Origin: Kitasatospora sp. A2-31
GTDB lineage: Bacteria; Actinomycetota; Actinomycetes; Streptomycetales; Streptomycetaceae
Assembly (NCBI RefSeq): GCF_022288725.1
Contig: NZ_JAKNTA010000004.1
Coordinates: 1-64,000, forward strand
Direction of reading: 5' to 3'
Length of the DNA stretch: 64,000 nt
In this document: piece after piece, positions 45,332 to 54,933 of the stretch
Numbering within the stretch: position 1 is the first letter of the stretch
Layout: every line of letters begins with the position of its first letter
The notes under the pieces: model-generated
Told to the model about the DNA's origin: nothing
The model's database searches: none
Seen by the model: the letters and a program-made list of their open reading frames with translations, nothing else
Position numbers and translations under genes: made by a program

Positions 45332-46582
45332 TCAAGCCGCGAGCAGTGTAAGCAGACGCTCGGCTGGGGTTTCCCAGCCGAGCGTTTTGCGTGGGCGGCT
45401 GTTGAGTCGGTCGGCGACGGCGGCCAGGTGCTCGGGGGTGTGGACGGACAGATCGGTGCCCTTGGGGAAGTACTGGCGGAGCAGGCCGTTGGTGTTCTCG
45501 TTGGAGCCCCGCTGCCAAGGGCTGGCGGGCTCGCAGAAGTAGACCGGGACGCCGGTGTCGCGGGTGAAGCCTCGGTGGGCGGCCATCTCGCAACCCTGGT
45601 CCCAGGTCAGGGACTGCTGCAACTGCTCCGGAAGCGTCTTGAAGACGTCGGTGAGCGCGCGGCGCACGGCGTTGGAGGTGTGGCCGGTAGGCAGGTGGAC
45701 GAGGACCAGGTAGCGGCTGCTGCGTTCGACCAGGGTGGCGATCGCGGAGCGCGACTTGGGGCCCACGATGAGGTCGCCCTCCCAGTGGCCGGCGACGGCT
45801 CGGTCGGCGGCCTCGACGGGTCGCTCGCTGATCATCAGCATGTTCTTGACGGGGCGGGACCTGCGCCTGTCCGTCTGACGGCGCGGGCGGCGGAGCCGTC
45901 GCCCGGTTCTCAGGTTGCGAGTCAGGTCGCGGTGCAGGTCTCCCCGGCCCTGGGTGTAGAGGGCCTGGTAGACCGTCTCGTGGCTGACGTGCATCCCGGG
46001 ATGCTCGGGGAAGCCTTCGCGGAGCGCGCGACAGATCTGCTCGGGGCTCCACTGGATTGCCAGCCGGTCCTGGATGAAGTCCCGCAGTTCAGGGCTCTGG
46101 CCTATCTTGCTCGGCTTGGGGCGGGGCCGGCGCTGGTCGGCACGGCGCTGGGCGGCGTGCGGGCGGTAGTACCAGCCGCCCTTCGGCAGCACCGTGCGGT
46201 TGCGCCTGATCTCACGGCTGACGGTCGAGGGGCTGCGGCCCAGCTCCGCCGCGATGGCCCGGATCGTGGCCTTCTCCCGCAGCCGGTCGGCTATGTGGAT
46301 GCGCTCGGTCTCGCTGAGGTAGCGGGAGGTCTCGGGCGCCGCGGGCTCGGCCGGTGCGACAGGAGGCGGCACCACCTCGTAGATCGGTGGTGCCGCCTTC
46401 TTCCGGCCCGACGCGTTGCGGCCGTTGCGCCATCGCTTGCCGGTGCGGACGTTGATGCCGACTACCGCGCAGGCCTCGGCGAACCCCATTCCTTGATCCA
46501 CAAGCCGGAAGTATTCCTCCCGCTCCCGCACCAAGGCCCTCGGCCCTTGACCTACCGTCCGGTTCTCCCGGATCTCGAACAT
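45332..46582 (-). CDS. IS30-family transposase
   Basis: 416 aa from the ATG at 46582, with AAGGGG 5 bp upstream; an in-frame TTG at 46609 lies inside the inverted repeat and is unlikely. N-terminal helix-turn-helix regions (~15-60, and RAIAAELGRSPSTVSREIRR ~100-130) bind the ends. The DDE core is complete: GHWEGDLIVGPKSRSAIATL (Asp), LTWDQGCEMA (Asp) and WQRGSNENTNGLLRQYFPKG (Glu). No frameshift or stop, so it should be active. Codon use is GC-rich like the host, so it comes from a related actinomycete. Confidence 0.95.
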   Translation of the reverse strand: MFEIRENRTVGQGPRALVREREEYFRLVDQGMGFAEACAVVGINVRTGKRWRNGRNASGRKKAAPPIYEVVPPPVAPAEPAAPETSRYLSETERIHIADRLREKATIRAIAAELGRSPSTVSREIRRNRTVLPKGGWYYRPHAAQRRADQRRPRPKPSKIGQSPELRDFIQDRLAIQWSPEQICRALREGFPEHPGMHVSHETVYQALYTQGRGDLHRDLTRNLRTGRRLRRPRRQTDRRRSRPVKNMLMISERPVEAADRAVAGHWEGDLIVGPKSRSAIATLVERSSRYLVLVHLPTGHTSNAVRRALTDVFKTLPEQLQQSLTWDQGCEMAAHRGFTRDTGVPVYFCEPASPWQRGSNENTNGLLRQYFPKGTDLSVHTPEHLAAVADRLNSRPRKTLGWETPAERLLTLLAA

Positions 46583-46600
46583 TGCACCCCTTGAACTGGG

Positions 46601-46614
46601 GTGTTGCAACGACC
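46601..46614 (-). repeat. IS30 right inverted repeat
   Basis: GTGTTGCAACGACC, exact reverse complement of the left repeat. Confidence 0.88.
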
Positions 46615-46628
46615 GGTAGAACTCAAGT

Positions 46629-46648
46629 GCTCCCCGGGGCCCTTCGGC
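46629..46648 (-). terminator. Right half of the IS-split bidirectional terminator
   Basis: GCTCCCCGGGGCCCTTCGGC pairs with 45272-45291 (two mismatches). It still lies 40 bp past the stop of the DUF349 gene but now lacks its partner arm nearby. Confidence 0.7.
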
Positions 46649-46687
46649 GTTCTGCTGCGGTCCCTGGCTCGGACGCTCGGCGGCGGA

Positions 46688-47917
46688 TCAGCCGCTGAAC
46701 TCCTCCTGGCTCTTGTGGGCCTGCTCCAGCAGGGTCTGCACGCCGGCCAGCTCGGACTCCAGCTTGGCCACCTTGCCGGCGTTCCCGGCCGCACGGGCCT
46801 TGTCCAGGTCGGCCTGGAGCTTGTCCGCCTTGGCCTGGAAGAGGCCGACCATGCCGGCGGCGCGGGCCTTCGCCTCCGGGTTGGAGCGCTTCCACTCGGC
46901 GTCCTCGGCCTCGCGGATCGCCCGCTCGACCGCGTTCAGCCGGCCGTCCAGCTTCGGACGGGCGTCCCGCGGCACGTGCCCGATCGCCTCCCAGCGCTCG
47001 TTCACGTCACGCAGCGCGGCCTTGGCGGCCTTCAGGTCGGTGATCGGCAGGATCGCCTCGGCCTCGGCCGCCAGCGCCTCCTTCAGCTTCTGGTTCGCCA
47101 CCTGCTCGGCGTCCCGCTCGCTGAACACCGCGGACCGGGCCTGGAAGAAGACGTCCTGGGCGCCGCGGAACCGCGCCCACAGCTCGTCCTCGACGTCCCG
47201 CTGCGCGCGGCCGGCGGCCTTCCAGCGGGCCATGAGGTCGCGGTAGCGGGCCGCGGTGTCGCCCCACTCCGTGGAGGAGGAGAGCGCCTCCGCCTCGGAG
47301 ACCAGGCGCTCCTTGGTCTGGCGGGCCTGCTCGCGCTCGGCGTCCAGGGTCGCGAAGTGCGCCTTGCGGTGCTTGGAGAAGACCGAGCGGGCGTGCGAGA
47401 AGCGGTGCCACAGCTCGTCGTCGCTCTTGCGGTCCAGCCGCGGCAGGCTCTTCCAGGTGTCCACCAGGGCGCGCAGCCGGTCGCCGGCCTCCCGCCACTG
47501 GGTCGACTCGGCGAGCTGCTCGGCCTCGGTGACCAGCGCCTCCTTGGCCGCCCGGGTCTCGTTCTGGGCCTTGGCGCGGGCCGCCTTGCGCTCCTCGCGA
47601 CGGCTCTCGATCTCAGCGGCGAGCGTGTCCAGCCGCTTGGCCAGTGCGTCCAGGTCACCGACCGCGTGCCCCTCGGTGACCTGCGCGCGCAGGTGCTCCA
47701 GCGCGGTCAGGGCGTCCTTGGCGGCCAGGTCGGTGGTGCGCACCCGCTTCTCCAGCAGGCCGATCTCCACCTCGATGCCCTGGTACTTGCGCTCGAAGTA
47801 GGCGAGGGCCTCCTCGGGCGAGCCGGCCTGCCAGGAACCCACGACGCGTTCGCCGTCGGCCGTCCTGACGTAGACCGTGCCCTGCTCGTCGACACGGCCC
47901 CACGGGTCGCTGCTCAT
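46688..47917 (-). CDS. DUF349 repeat protein
   Basis: 409 aa from the ATG at 47917 (GTGGAGGACGCG upstream). An N-terminal ~60-residue part (DPWGRVDEQGTVYVRTADGE; PEEALAYFERKYQGIEVEIG) is followed by at least four DUF349 repeats, each with a W-x(n)-L/W-x-R-F pattern, e.g. ELWHRFSHARSVFSKHRKAH and ELWARFRGAQDVFFQARSAV. A coiled-coil C-terminus ends in LLEQAHKSQEEFSG. It is long, helical and charged with no membrane segment. Function is poorly known. It sits next to relA in many streptomycetes. Confidence 0.88.
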   Translation of the reverse strand: MSSDPWGRVDEQGTVYVRTADGERVVGSWQAGSPEEALAYFERKYQGIEVEIGLLEKRVRTTDLAAKDALTALEHLRAQVTEGHAVGDLDALAKRLDTLAAEIESRREERKAARAKAQNETRAAKEALVTEAEQLAESTQWREAGDRLRALVDTWKSLPRLDRKSDDELWHRFSHARSVFSKHRKAHFATLDAEREQARQTKERLVSEAEALSSSTEWGDTAARYRDLMARWKAAGRAQRDVEDELWARFRGAQDVFFQARSAVFSERDAEQVANQKLKEALAAEAEAILPITDLKAAKAALRDVNERWEAIGHVPRDARPKLDGRLNAVERAIREAEDAEWKRSNPEAKARAAGMVGLFQAKADKLQADLDKARAAGNAGKVAKLESELAGVQTLLEQAHKSQEEFSG

Positions 47918-48184
47918 AGCGCGTCCTCCACATGACGTCGCGCCCGCGCCGGGGCGGCGCGCGTCCGTCGTCCACAGTTGATGTGCGGCGGACCGATGAG
48001 TCCGCCGTCCCCGTCCGCCGTACTGGTGCTTCGCCGAGGGTGACGGCTTGGCGGGTCCGGGCACCCTATACAACGCCAACATAGGCGACCAGGCCCGGTG
48101 CTGTCCGCATCCGGGCCGGGCGATTTCGCTCCGGGGCCGGGCCGGGCCCGCTCTCGCGGTGACCCGGCTCGGCCCCGGCGCGGC

Positions 48185-49024
48185 TCAACTCTTCGCGGTG
48201 GTAACCGAGTTGAAGGTCACGTCGGCCATCGGATGGCCGTCCGTGCCGCCTTCCAGGGTGCCCGCGGCGGCGATCTTCTGAACCACGTCCAGACCGCCGG
48301 TGATCTTCCCGAACGGGGTGTAGTTCGGGGGGAGCTGGGTGTCCTTGTAGACCAGGAAGAACTGGCTTCCGTTGGTGCCCGGACCGGCGTTGGCCATCGC
48401 CACGGTGCCGGCCGGGTAGGTGGCCCCGGTGAGGTTCTCGTCGGCGAACTTGTAGCCCGGGCCGCCGGTGCCGCCGGGGGCGGTCGCACTGGCGGTCGGG
48501 TCACCGCACTGCAGCACGTAGATGCCGCCCGTGGTCAGGCGGTGGCACTTGGTGTGGTCGAAGTACTTCTCGCCGGCGAGGAAGGCGAAGGAGTTCACCG
48601 TGTGCGGCGCCTTGGCGGCGTCCAGCGACAGCGTCACCTTGCCGCAGTTGGTCTCCAGGGTCGCCGTGTAGGCGGCCGAGGTGTCGACGCTCATGGCCGG
48701 CTCGGCCTGCCACTGCTTGCCGTTGGGCGAGCCCGGCGCCGGGTCGCCGCAGCCCTCGACCGGCTTGCGGGTCGGGGTGGTCGGCTCGGCGGCCGGCTGG
48801 GTGGGCGCGGCCTGCGCGCTCGACGAGGAGTCCTTCTTGTCGTCCGAGTCGAAGGCGCCGGTGCCGACCAGGACGCCGCCCCCGGCCAGCACCACGACGG
48901 CGAGCGACGCGCCGAGGATGGTGTTGCGCCGCTTGCGGGCGATCGCGGCCTGGGCCCGGCGCTGCGCCTGGCGCTCGTACTTCTCGCGGGCGAGCTGCCG
49001 CCGCCGCTGTTCGCTGGTGACCAC
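48185..49024 (-). CDS. Membrane-anchored cyclophilin-type peptidyl-prolyl isomerase
   Basis: 279 aa from the GTG at 49024 with AGGAGAC upstream. Cytoplasmic basic N-terminus (~1-34, EQRRRQLAREKYERQAQRRA), TM helix (ILGASLAVVVLAGGGVLVG), Ser/Thr/Pro linker, then a cyclophilin domain: TVNSFAFLAGEKYFDHTKCH, AMANAGPGTNGSQFFLVYKD and NYTPFGKITGGLDVVQKI. The catalytic Arg of canonical cyclophilins is replaced in the CHRLTTGGIYVLQCGD region (R retained as HRL). It probably folds exported proteins outside the membrane. Confidence 0.92.
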   Translation of the reverse strand: MVTSEQRRRQLAREKYERQAQRRAQAAIARKRRNTILGASLAVVVLAGGGVLVGTGAFDSDDKKDSSSSAQAAPTQPAAEPTTPTRKPVEGCGDPAPGSPNGKQWQAEPAMSVDTSAAYTATLETNCGKVTLSLDAAKAPHTVNSFAFLAGEKYFDHTKCHRLTTGGIYVLQCGDPTASATAPGGTGGPGYKFADENLTGATYPAGTVAMANAGPGTNGSQFFLVYKDTQLPPNYTPFGKITGGLDVVQKIAAAGTLEGGTDGHPMADVTFNSVTTAKS

Positions 49025-49266
49025 CGGCCGTGTCTCCTGAGGATGTACTGGAAATGTGTGCGGATGCTGGAGCGGATCATCGCATCCATCGGCGGTCAAG
49101 TGTAGGTACCGCCGCCGTAAGAACGCGGTGAACCTGTCAGGACGGTCGGCCCGCGCCCCCCATCTGGTTCGCAACCGGACCCGGACCGCCGGTAGGCTGC
49201 CTTTACATCACGTCTCGTAGCCGCATCTCGTAGCCGTCAGTGCCGACCGAACCACGAAGGACGCGC

Positions 49267-49974
49267 GTGTTCATCGCCGGATTCCCCGCTGGAGCCTGGG
49301 GCACCAACTGCTACCTGGTCGCGCCGGGGCCGGGCGAGGAGTGCGTCATCGTCGACCCCGGCCATCAGGCCACCCGCGGCGTCGAGGAACTGGTCCGCGA
49401 GCACCGGCTGAAGCCCGTCGCCGTCGTGCTCACCCACGGCCACATCGACCACGTCGCCTCGGTCGTGCCGGTCTGCGGCGCCAAGGGGATCCCGGCCTGG
49501 ATCCACCCCGAGGACCGCTACATGATGGCGGACCCGGAGAAGGCGCTCGGCCGCTCGCTCGGCACCCAGCTGATGGGCGAACTCACCGTCGGCGAACCCG
49601 ACGACGTGCGCGAGCTCACCGACGGCAGCGTGCTGGAGCTGGCCGGCCTCCGGCTCACCGTCGACCACGCGCCCGGCCATACCAAGGGGTCGGTGACGTT
49701 CCGGACGCCCGGCGCCGAGGACCTGCCCCCGGTGCTCTTCTCGGGCGACCTGCTCTTCGCCGGCTCCATCGGGCGCACGGACCTCCCGGGCGGCGACAGC
49801 GAGGCGATCATGAACTCGCTGGCCCGGGTGTGCCTGCCCCTCGACGACGCGACCGTGGTCCTCTCCGGCCACGGCGGACAGACCACCATCGGCCGTGAGC
49901 GCGCCACCAACCCCTACCTCAGGCAGGCGGCGGGAGCGCTCGGCGCTCCGGCCTTCCCGCGACGAGGAATGTGA
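49267..49974 (+). CDS. Metallo-beta-lactamase-fold hydrolase (glyoxalase II-like)
   Basis: 235 aa from the GTG at 49267 with CGAAGGACGC upstream. The metal motif is [12 protein letters not shown], then [31 protein letters not shown] and a final [13 protein letters not shown]: all five metal-ligand blocks of the glyoxalase II subgroup. Probably a thioester hydrolase; the substrate is unknown. Stop overlaps hisS by four bases (GTGA), a coupled pair common in actinobacteria. Confidence 0.9.
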   Translation: MFIAGFPAGAWGTNCYLVAPGPGEECVIVDPGHQATRGVEELVREHRLKPVAVVLTHGHIDHVASVVPVCGAKGIPAWIHPEDRYMMADPEKALGRSLGTQLMGELTVGEPDDVRELTDGSVLELAGLRLTVDHAPGHTKGSVTFRTPGAEDLPPVLFSGDLLFAGSIGRTDLPGGDSEAIMNSLARVCLPLDDATVVLSGHGGQTTIGRERATNPYLRQAAGALGAPAFPRRGM

Positions 49975-51248
49975 CGGAAGAGAAGTTGAGCACCTTCACC
50001 GCCCCCAAGGGCACCTACGACCTGCTGCCCCCCAGCTCCGCGACCTTCCTGGCGATCCGCGAGCGCATCGCCGCGCCCGCCCGCCGGGCCGGCTACGGCT
50101 ACATCGAGACCCCGGTCTTCGAGGACGTGAAGCTGTTCTCCCGCGGTGTCGGCGAGTCCACCGACATCGTCACCAAGGAGATGTTCTCGCTCACCCAGCG
50201 GGGCAAGGAGGAGCTCGCGCTGCGCCCCGAGGGCACCGCCTCGGTGCTGCGCGCCGCCCTCCAGGCCAACCTGCACAAGCTGGGCAACCTGCCGGTCAAG
50301 CTCTGGTACTCGGGTTCCTACTACCGCTACGAGCGCCCGCAGGCCGGCCGGTACCGCCAGTTCTCCCAGGTCGGTGCCGAGGCGATCGGTGCCGAGGACC
50401 CGGCGCTGGACGCCGAGCTGATCATCCTGGCCGACGACGCCTTCCGCTCGCTGGGCCTGAGCGACTACACGCTGCTCCTCAACAGCCTCGGCGACAAGCA
50501 GTGCCGCCCGGTGTACCGCGCCGCGCTGATCGAGTTCCTCGCCGGCCTGGACCTGGACGAGGACACCCGCCGCCGCGCCGAGATCAACCCGCTGCGCGTC
50601 CTCGACGACAAGCGCGAGTCGGTGCAGGCCCAGCTCACCGGCGCCCCGATGCTGCGCGACTTCCTGTGCGAGGCGTGCAAGGAGTACGACGAGAAGGTCC
50701 GCGAGCTGCTCACCGCCAACGGCGTGGCCTTCACCGACGACCCGAAGCTCGTCCGCGGCCTGGACTACTACACCCGCACCACCTTCGAGTTCGTGCACAA
50801 CGGCCTCGGCGCGCAGTCCGCGATCGGCGGCGGCGGCCGCTACGACGGCCTCTCCGAGATGATCGGCGGCCCCGCGCTGCCGTCCGTCGGCTGGGCCCTC
50901 GGCGTGGACCGCACCTACCTGGCCCTGGAGGCCGAGGGCGTCGTCCTGGACCTGCCGGCCGCCACCTCCGTGTACGCCGTCGCGCTCGGCGAGGAGGCCA
51001 AGAACGTCCTGTTCGCCAAGGTCGTCGAGCTGCGCCGGGCCGGCGTCGCCACCGACCTCGCGTTCGGCGTGAAGACCATCAAGAACGCCATGAAGTCCGC
51101 GGACCGGTCCGGCGCCCGCTTCGCCCTGATCGCCGGGGACCGGGACCTCGCCGACGGCGTCGTCCAGCTCAAGGACATGACCACCGGCGAGCAGAACCCC
51201 GTCGCCCTCGACGCACTCGTCACCACCCTGAAGGAGAAGCAGCTGTGA
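49971..51248 (+). CDS. hisS: Histidyl-tRNA synthetase
   Basis: 425 aa from the GTG at 49971, which overlaps the previous stop; a TTG at 49986 ([16 protein letters not shown]) with GGAAGAG upstream is an alternative. Class II core with motif 1 region [20 protein letters not shown], motif 2 [19 protein letters not shown], histidine loops [15 protein letters not shown] and [17 protein letters not shown], and an anticodon-binding C-terminus. Overlaps aspS by four bases. Confidence 0.97.
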   Translation: MTEEKLSTFTAPKGTYDLLPPSSATFLAIRERIAAPARRAGYGYIETPVFEDVKLFSRGVGESTDIVTKEMFSLTQRGKEELALRPEGTASVLRAALQANLHKLGNLPVKLWYSGSYYRYERPQAGRYRQFSQVGAEAIGAEDPALDAELIILADDAFRSLGLSDYTLLLNSLGDKQCRPVYRAALIEFLAGLDLDEDTRRRAEINPLRVLDDKRESVQAQLTGAPMLRDFLCEACKEYDEKVRELLTANGVAFTDDPKLVRGLDYYTRTTFEFVHNGLGAQSAIGGGGRYDGLSEMIGGPALPSVGWALGVDRTYLALEAEGVVLDLPAATSVYAVALGEEAKNVLFAKVVELRRAGVATDLAFGVKTIKNAMKSADRSGARFALIAGDRDLADGVVQLKDMTTGEQNPVALDALVTTLKEKQL

Positions 51249-53035
51249 TCCGCACGCACGACGCGGGCACGCTCCGCCCGGAGCACGCAGGCACCACCGT
51301 CACCCTGGCCGGCTGGGTCGCCCGCCGCCGCGACCACGGCGGCGTGGCCTTCATCGACCTGCGCGACGCCTCCGGCACCGTGCAGATCGTGGTCCGCGAC
51401 CTGGACTCGGTGCACGGCCTGCGCGCCGAGTACTGCGTCAAGGTCGTCGGTGACGTCCGCGTGCGCCCCGAGGGCAACGAGAACCCCGAGATCCCGACCG
51501 GCGCCGTCGAGGTCGTGGTCAGCGAGATCGAGGTGCTCTCCGAGGCCGCCCCGCTGCCGTTCCCGGTCGCCGAGTACGAGCCCGGCACGGTCAACGAGGA
51601 GGTCCGCCTCCGCTACCGCTACCTGGACCTGCGCCGCGAGGGCCCGGCCAAGGGCCTGCGCCTGCGCTCCAAGGTCAACAACATCATCCGCCGGGTGATG
51701 GAGGAGAACGACTACCTCGACATCGAGACGCCGTACCTCACCCGCTCCACCCCCGAGGGCGCCCGCGACTTCCTCGTCCCGGTCCGCCTGCAGCCCGGTC
51801 ACTGGTACGCGCTGCCGCAGTCGCCCCAGCTGTTCAAGCAGCTGCTGATGGTGGCCGGCATGGAGCGCTACTACCAGATCGCCCGCTGCTTCCGCGACGA
51901 GGACTTCCGCGCCGACCGCCAGCCGGAGTTCACCCAGCTGGACATCGAGGCCTCCTTCGTCGACCAGGAGGACATCCTGGCCCTCGGCGAGAAGATCATC
52001 GGTGCCGTCTGGCGCGAGGTGCACGGCTACGAGATCCCCAACCCGCTGCCGCGGATGAGCTACGCGGACGCCATGGGCCGCTACGGCTCCGACAAGCCGG
52101 ACGTCCGCTTCGGTCAGGAACTCACCGACCTCACCGAGTACTTCAAGGGCACCTCGTTCCGCGTCTTCCAGGCCCCGTACGTCGGCGCCGTCGTGATGCC
52201 GGGCGGTGCCTCGCAGCCGCGCAAGCAGCTCGACGCCTGGCAGGACTGGGCCAAGGCGCGCGGCGCCAAGGGCCTCGCCTACGTCCTCATCGACGCCGAG
52301 ACCGGCGAGCTGCGCGGCCCGGTCGCCAAGAACCTCTCCGAGGAGCACCTGGCCGGCCTCGCCGCCGCCGCGGGCGCCAAGAACGGCGACGCGATCTTCT
52401 TCGCCGCCGGCAAGGAGCGCCCCTCGCAGGAGCTGCTCGGCGCCGCCCGGCTGGAGATCGGCCGCCGCTGCGAGCTGATCGACGAGTCCCAGTGGGCCTT
52501 CCTCTGGGTCGTCGACTTCCCGATGTTCGAGCCGATCGAGGACGACAAGGGCGAGTTCCAGGGCTGGCACGCGGTGCACCACCCCTTCACCGCCCCGACC
52601 GCCGAGTCGCTCGCCACCTTCGACACCGACCCGGGCAGCGCGCTCTCCAACGCCTACGACCTGGTGCTCAACGGCTCGGAGCTGGGCGGCGGTTCGATCC
52701 GTATCCACCAGCGGGACGTGCAGAAGCGGGCGTTCGACGCGATCGGCCTGTCCGAGGAGGAGGCCGCCTCGCAGTTCGGCTTCCTGCTGGACGCCTTCAA
52801 CTACGGCCCGCCGCCGCACGGCGGCGTCGCCTTCGGCCTGGACCGGATCGTCACCCTGCTCGGTGGGTACGACACCATCCGGGACGTCATCGCCTTCCCG
52901 AAGACGTCCACCGGCGGCGACCCGCTGACCGGCGCCCCCACCCCGATCACCCCGGCGCAGCGACGTGAGGCCGGCGTCGACGCCCAGCCGAAGGTCCGCG
53001 AGGACGCGAAGCCCGAGGGCCAGCCCAAGGGCTGA
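51245..53035 (+). CDS. aspS: Aspartyl-tRNA synthetase
   Basis: 596 aa from the GTG at 51245. N-terminal OB fold ([20 protein letters not shown]), class II core with motif 2 [20 protein letters not shown], the bacterial GAD insert (~290-410) and motif 3 [16 protein letters not shown]. Whether it is discriminating or also charges Asn (as in organisms using GatCAB) cannot be decided here. Last gene of the hydrolase-hisS-aspS operon; terminator follows. Confidence 0.97.
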   Translation: MIRTHDAGTLRPEHAGTTVTLAGWVARRRDHGGVAFIDLRDASGTVQIVVRDLDSVHGLRAEYCVKVVGDVRVRPEGNENPEIPTGAVEVVVSEIEVLSEAAPLPFPVAEYEPGTVNEEVRLRYRYLDLRREGPAKGLRLRSKVNNIIRRVMEENDYLDIETPYLTRSTPEGARDFLVPVRLQPGHWYALPQSPQLFKQLLMVAGMERYYQIARCFRDEDFRADRQPEFTQLDIEASFVDQEDILALGEKIIGAVWREVHGYEIPNPLPRMSYADAMGRYGSDKPDVRFGQELTDLTEYFKGTSFRVFQAPYVGAVVMPGGASQPRKQLDAWQDWAKARGAKGLAYVLIDAETGELRGPVAKNLSEEHLAGLAAAAGAKNGDAIFFAAGKERPSQELLGAARLEIGRRCELIDESQWAFLWVVDFPMFEPIEDDKGEFQGWHAVHHPFTAPTAESLATFDTDPGSALSNAYDLVLNGSELGGGSIRIHQRDVQKRAFDAIGLSEEEAASQFGFLLDAFNYGPPPHGGVAFGLDRIVTLLGGYDTIRDVIAFPKTSTGGDPLTGAPTPITPAQRREAGVDAQPKVREDAKPEGQPKG

Positions 53036-53058
53036 TCCCCATCGGCTAACCTTTCACG

Positions 53059-53087
53059 GCCCCGGACGGCCCACCGCCGTCCGGGGC
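53059..53087 (+). terminator. Terminator after aspS
   Basis: 11-bp perfect arms GCCCCGGACGG (53059-53069) and CCGTCCGGGGC (53077-53087), 7-base loop. Confidence 0.75.
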
Positions 53088-53126
53088 CCGTCCACAACGG
53101 TGTGTGACAGAGGAGAGGGTTCCCCC

Positions 53127-53633
53127 ATGAAGGTGACCACCAGAGTCGAGTCTCCGCAGGACGCCCCCGCCACCAGACGGGTCCACATGGCGGCCTTCCC
53201 CGGCCCCGACGAGGCCGACCTGGTGGACGCGCTGCGCCGCGACCCGGCCTGGCTGCCGGACCTGTCGATGGTCGCCGTGGACGAGTCCGGCCTGGTGGTC
53301 GGCCACGCGCTGCTCACCCGGCTGCGGATCGGCGACGGCGAGGGCCTCGCGCTCGCGCCGGTGGCGGTCGCCCCCGAGTGGCAGCGCAAGGGCGTCGGCG
53401 AGCTCGTCGTCCGGGCCGCGCTGTCCGCCGCCGAGGACGCGGGGGAGAAGCTCGTGGTGGTCCTCGGCGACCCGGGGTACTACGGCCGGTTCGGTTTCCT
53501 CCCGGCCCAGCGGCACGAGATCACCGGGCCGTTCGAGGTGCCGGACGCGTACTTCCAGAGCCTCGCCCTGCCGGGCTACGACGGCGCCCCGCGCGGGCTC
53601 TGTCGCTACCCGGAGCCCTTCGAGGCCGTCTGA
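53127..53633 (+). CDS. GNAT-family N-acetyltransferase (YhbS-like)
   Basis: 168 aa from the ATG at 53127, with AGGAGAGGG upstream. Acetyl-CoA loop LAPVAVAPEWQRKGVGELVV, then VVLGDPGYYGRFGFLPAQRH and SLALPGYDGAPRGLCRYPEP, which match the YhbS branch. Small-molecule or protein substrate unknown. Single-gene unit. Confidence 0.9.
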   Translation: MKVTTRVESPQDAPATRRVHMAAFPGPDEADLVDALRRDPAWLPDLSMVAVDESGLVVGHALLTRLRIGDGEGLALAPVAVAPEWQRKGVGELVVRAALSAAEDAGEKLVVVLGDPGYYGRFGFLPAQRHEITGPFEVPDAYFQSLALPGYDGAPRGLCRYPEPFEAV

Positions 53634-53758
53634 GACCTCGCGTGCGGCCTCACGGGGACGCCTGGGACCTCACGGGACGCCGGGATCCTCACGCGAGGAC
53701 GGCCGACCCCGCTCCGCGCCCGTCCCGAGTCCGCCCCGGCCCCGCCGCTCGATCCGCG

Positions 53759-54724
53759 CTAGACCGCCCGGACCGGTGGGACGGCCCGGGCCGCGGGGGC
53801 GCTCTCCCGGTCCGGGACCTCCGGCCCGGCCCGGCCGCCGATCGTCGCCCGGCAGCTGCGCACGAACGCGGCCATGGCCGGCGTCAACTCCCGCCCCTTC
53901 AGCCAGTAGAGCCCGACCTGGCTCGGGCTCAGCCCCCGCACCGGCCGGTACGCGACGTCCTCCCGTACCGCCAGCCGGCTCATCGTCTCCGGGGCGAAGC
54001 CGATGCCCTGACCGCACACCACCGCGGTCAGCCACTCGTCGGCGTTGTGCGCCACCGCGCCGATCCGCACCGGCCGCCCGCCCCGCTCGCGGACCGCCAA
54101 CCAGTAGTCCCGCCAGGGCCCGGCCTCGTGCGGTATCGCCACGAACGGCTCGTCGAGAAGGTCCGCGAAGTCGATCACCGACCGCCGGGCCAGCGGATGC
54201 CCCGCGGGCAGGGCCGCGCAGCGCGGCTCCTCGCCCAGCACCGCGACGTTGTACTGCTCGGACAGCGAGGGCGGGGCGTGCCACAGCGTCAGGTCGATCT
54301 CGCCGGTGGCCAGGCCCGAGGTCGGATCGAACCAGTTGTTCTGCCGCAACTCCACCTGCCAGCCGGGCATCCGCCGGGTGAAGTCCGCCACGGTGCGGCG
54401 GCTCATCACGTTGATGATGCCGCCCTCGAACCCCACCCGCAGCGTCGAGACCTGCTCGGCCGCCGCCGCCCTGGTGGCCCGCAGCGCGTCCTCCCAGCCG
54501 GCCAGCACCGCCCCGGTGTGCTCGGCCAGCGCCCGCCCGGCCGGGGTGGGCGACATGCCCTTGCGCGAGCGCTCGAACAGCTCCACCCCGAGCAGCGCCT
54601 CCAGTTGGCGGATCTGCTTGGTCAGGGTCGGCTGGGAGACGAACAGCCGCGCGGCGGCGGCCGTCAGCTGCCCCTCCTCGCATACCACGGCGAAGCTGCG
54701 CAGCAGCCGGGTGTCGACATCCAT
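53759..54724 (-). CDS. LysR-family transcriptional regulator
   Basis: 321 aa. N-terminal winged HTH (LLRSFAVVCEEGQLTAAAAR, FVSQPTLTKQIRQLEALLGV), linker helix, then a periplasmic-binding-like effector domain (~95-300) with VGFEGGIINVMSRR and NWFDPTSGLATGEIDLTLWH. The gene is 209 bp from the divergent PPK2 gene, the classic layout for a LysR regulator and its target, but PPK2 regulation by it is only inference. Effector unknown. Confidence 0.93.
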   Translation of the reverse strand: MDVDTRLLRSFAVVCEEGQLTAAAARLFVSQPTLTKQIRQLEALLGVELFERSRKGMSPTPAGRALAEHTGAVLAGWEDALRATRAAAAEQVSTLRVGFEGGIINVMSRRTVADFTRRMPGWQVELRQNNWFDPTSGLATGEIDLTLWHAPPSLSEQYNVAVLGEEPRCAALPAGHPLARRSVIDFADLLDEPFVAIPHEAGPWRDYWLAVRERGGRPVRIGAVAHNADEWLTAVVCGQGIGFAPETMSRLAVREDVAYRPVRGLSPSQVGLYWLKGRELTPAMAAFVRSCRATIGGRAGPEVPDRESAPAARAVPPVRAV

Positions 54725-54933
54725 GCCCCAAGGTTATGGAACGGGATATTGGACCGGCCCGGCAGGTCTGGGCCAAGGTTGATCACTCGGCCTGCGGGCC
54801 GGTCCACGGGGGAGCCCGGCAGCGGCGGTTCAGGGGGCCGCCGCTGCCGCGCCGGACGTCCGCTGCCCGTACGGGCCGTGCACAGCGCCTACGGTGAGGG
54901 ATCGTCGGTTCACCGTAGGACGGAGGCACCCGG

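Larger units (their letters stand above)
45306..46614. mobile_element. IS30-family insertion sequence, apparently intact
   Basis: 1309 bp bounded by 14-bp perfect inverted repeats GGTCGTTGCAACAC (45306-45319) and GTGTTGCAACGACC (46601-46614). The flanks are GG on both sides (45304-45305 and 46615-46616), fitting the 2-bp target duplication of IS30, though the left side has a run of G that makes the exact edge uncertain. It holds one full transposase gene on the minus strand. It lies between convergent genes, in the loop of a terminator, and disrupts no coding sequence. Confidence 0.9.
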
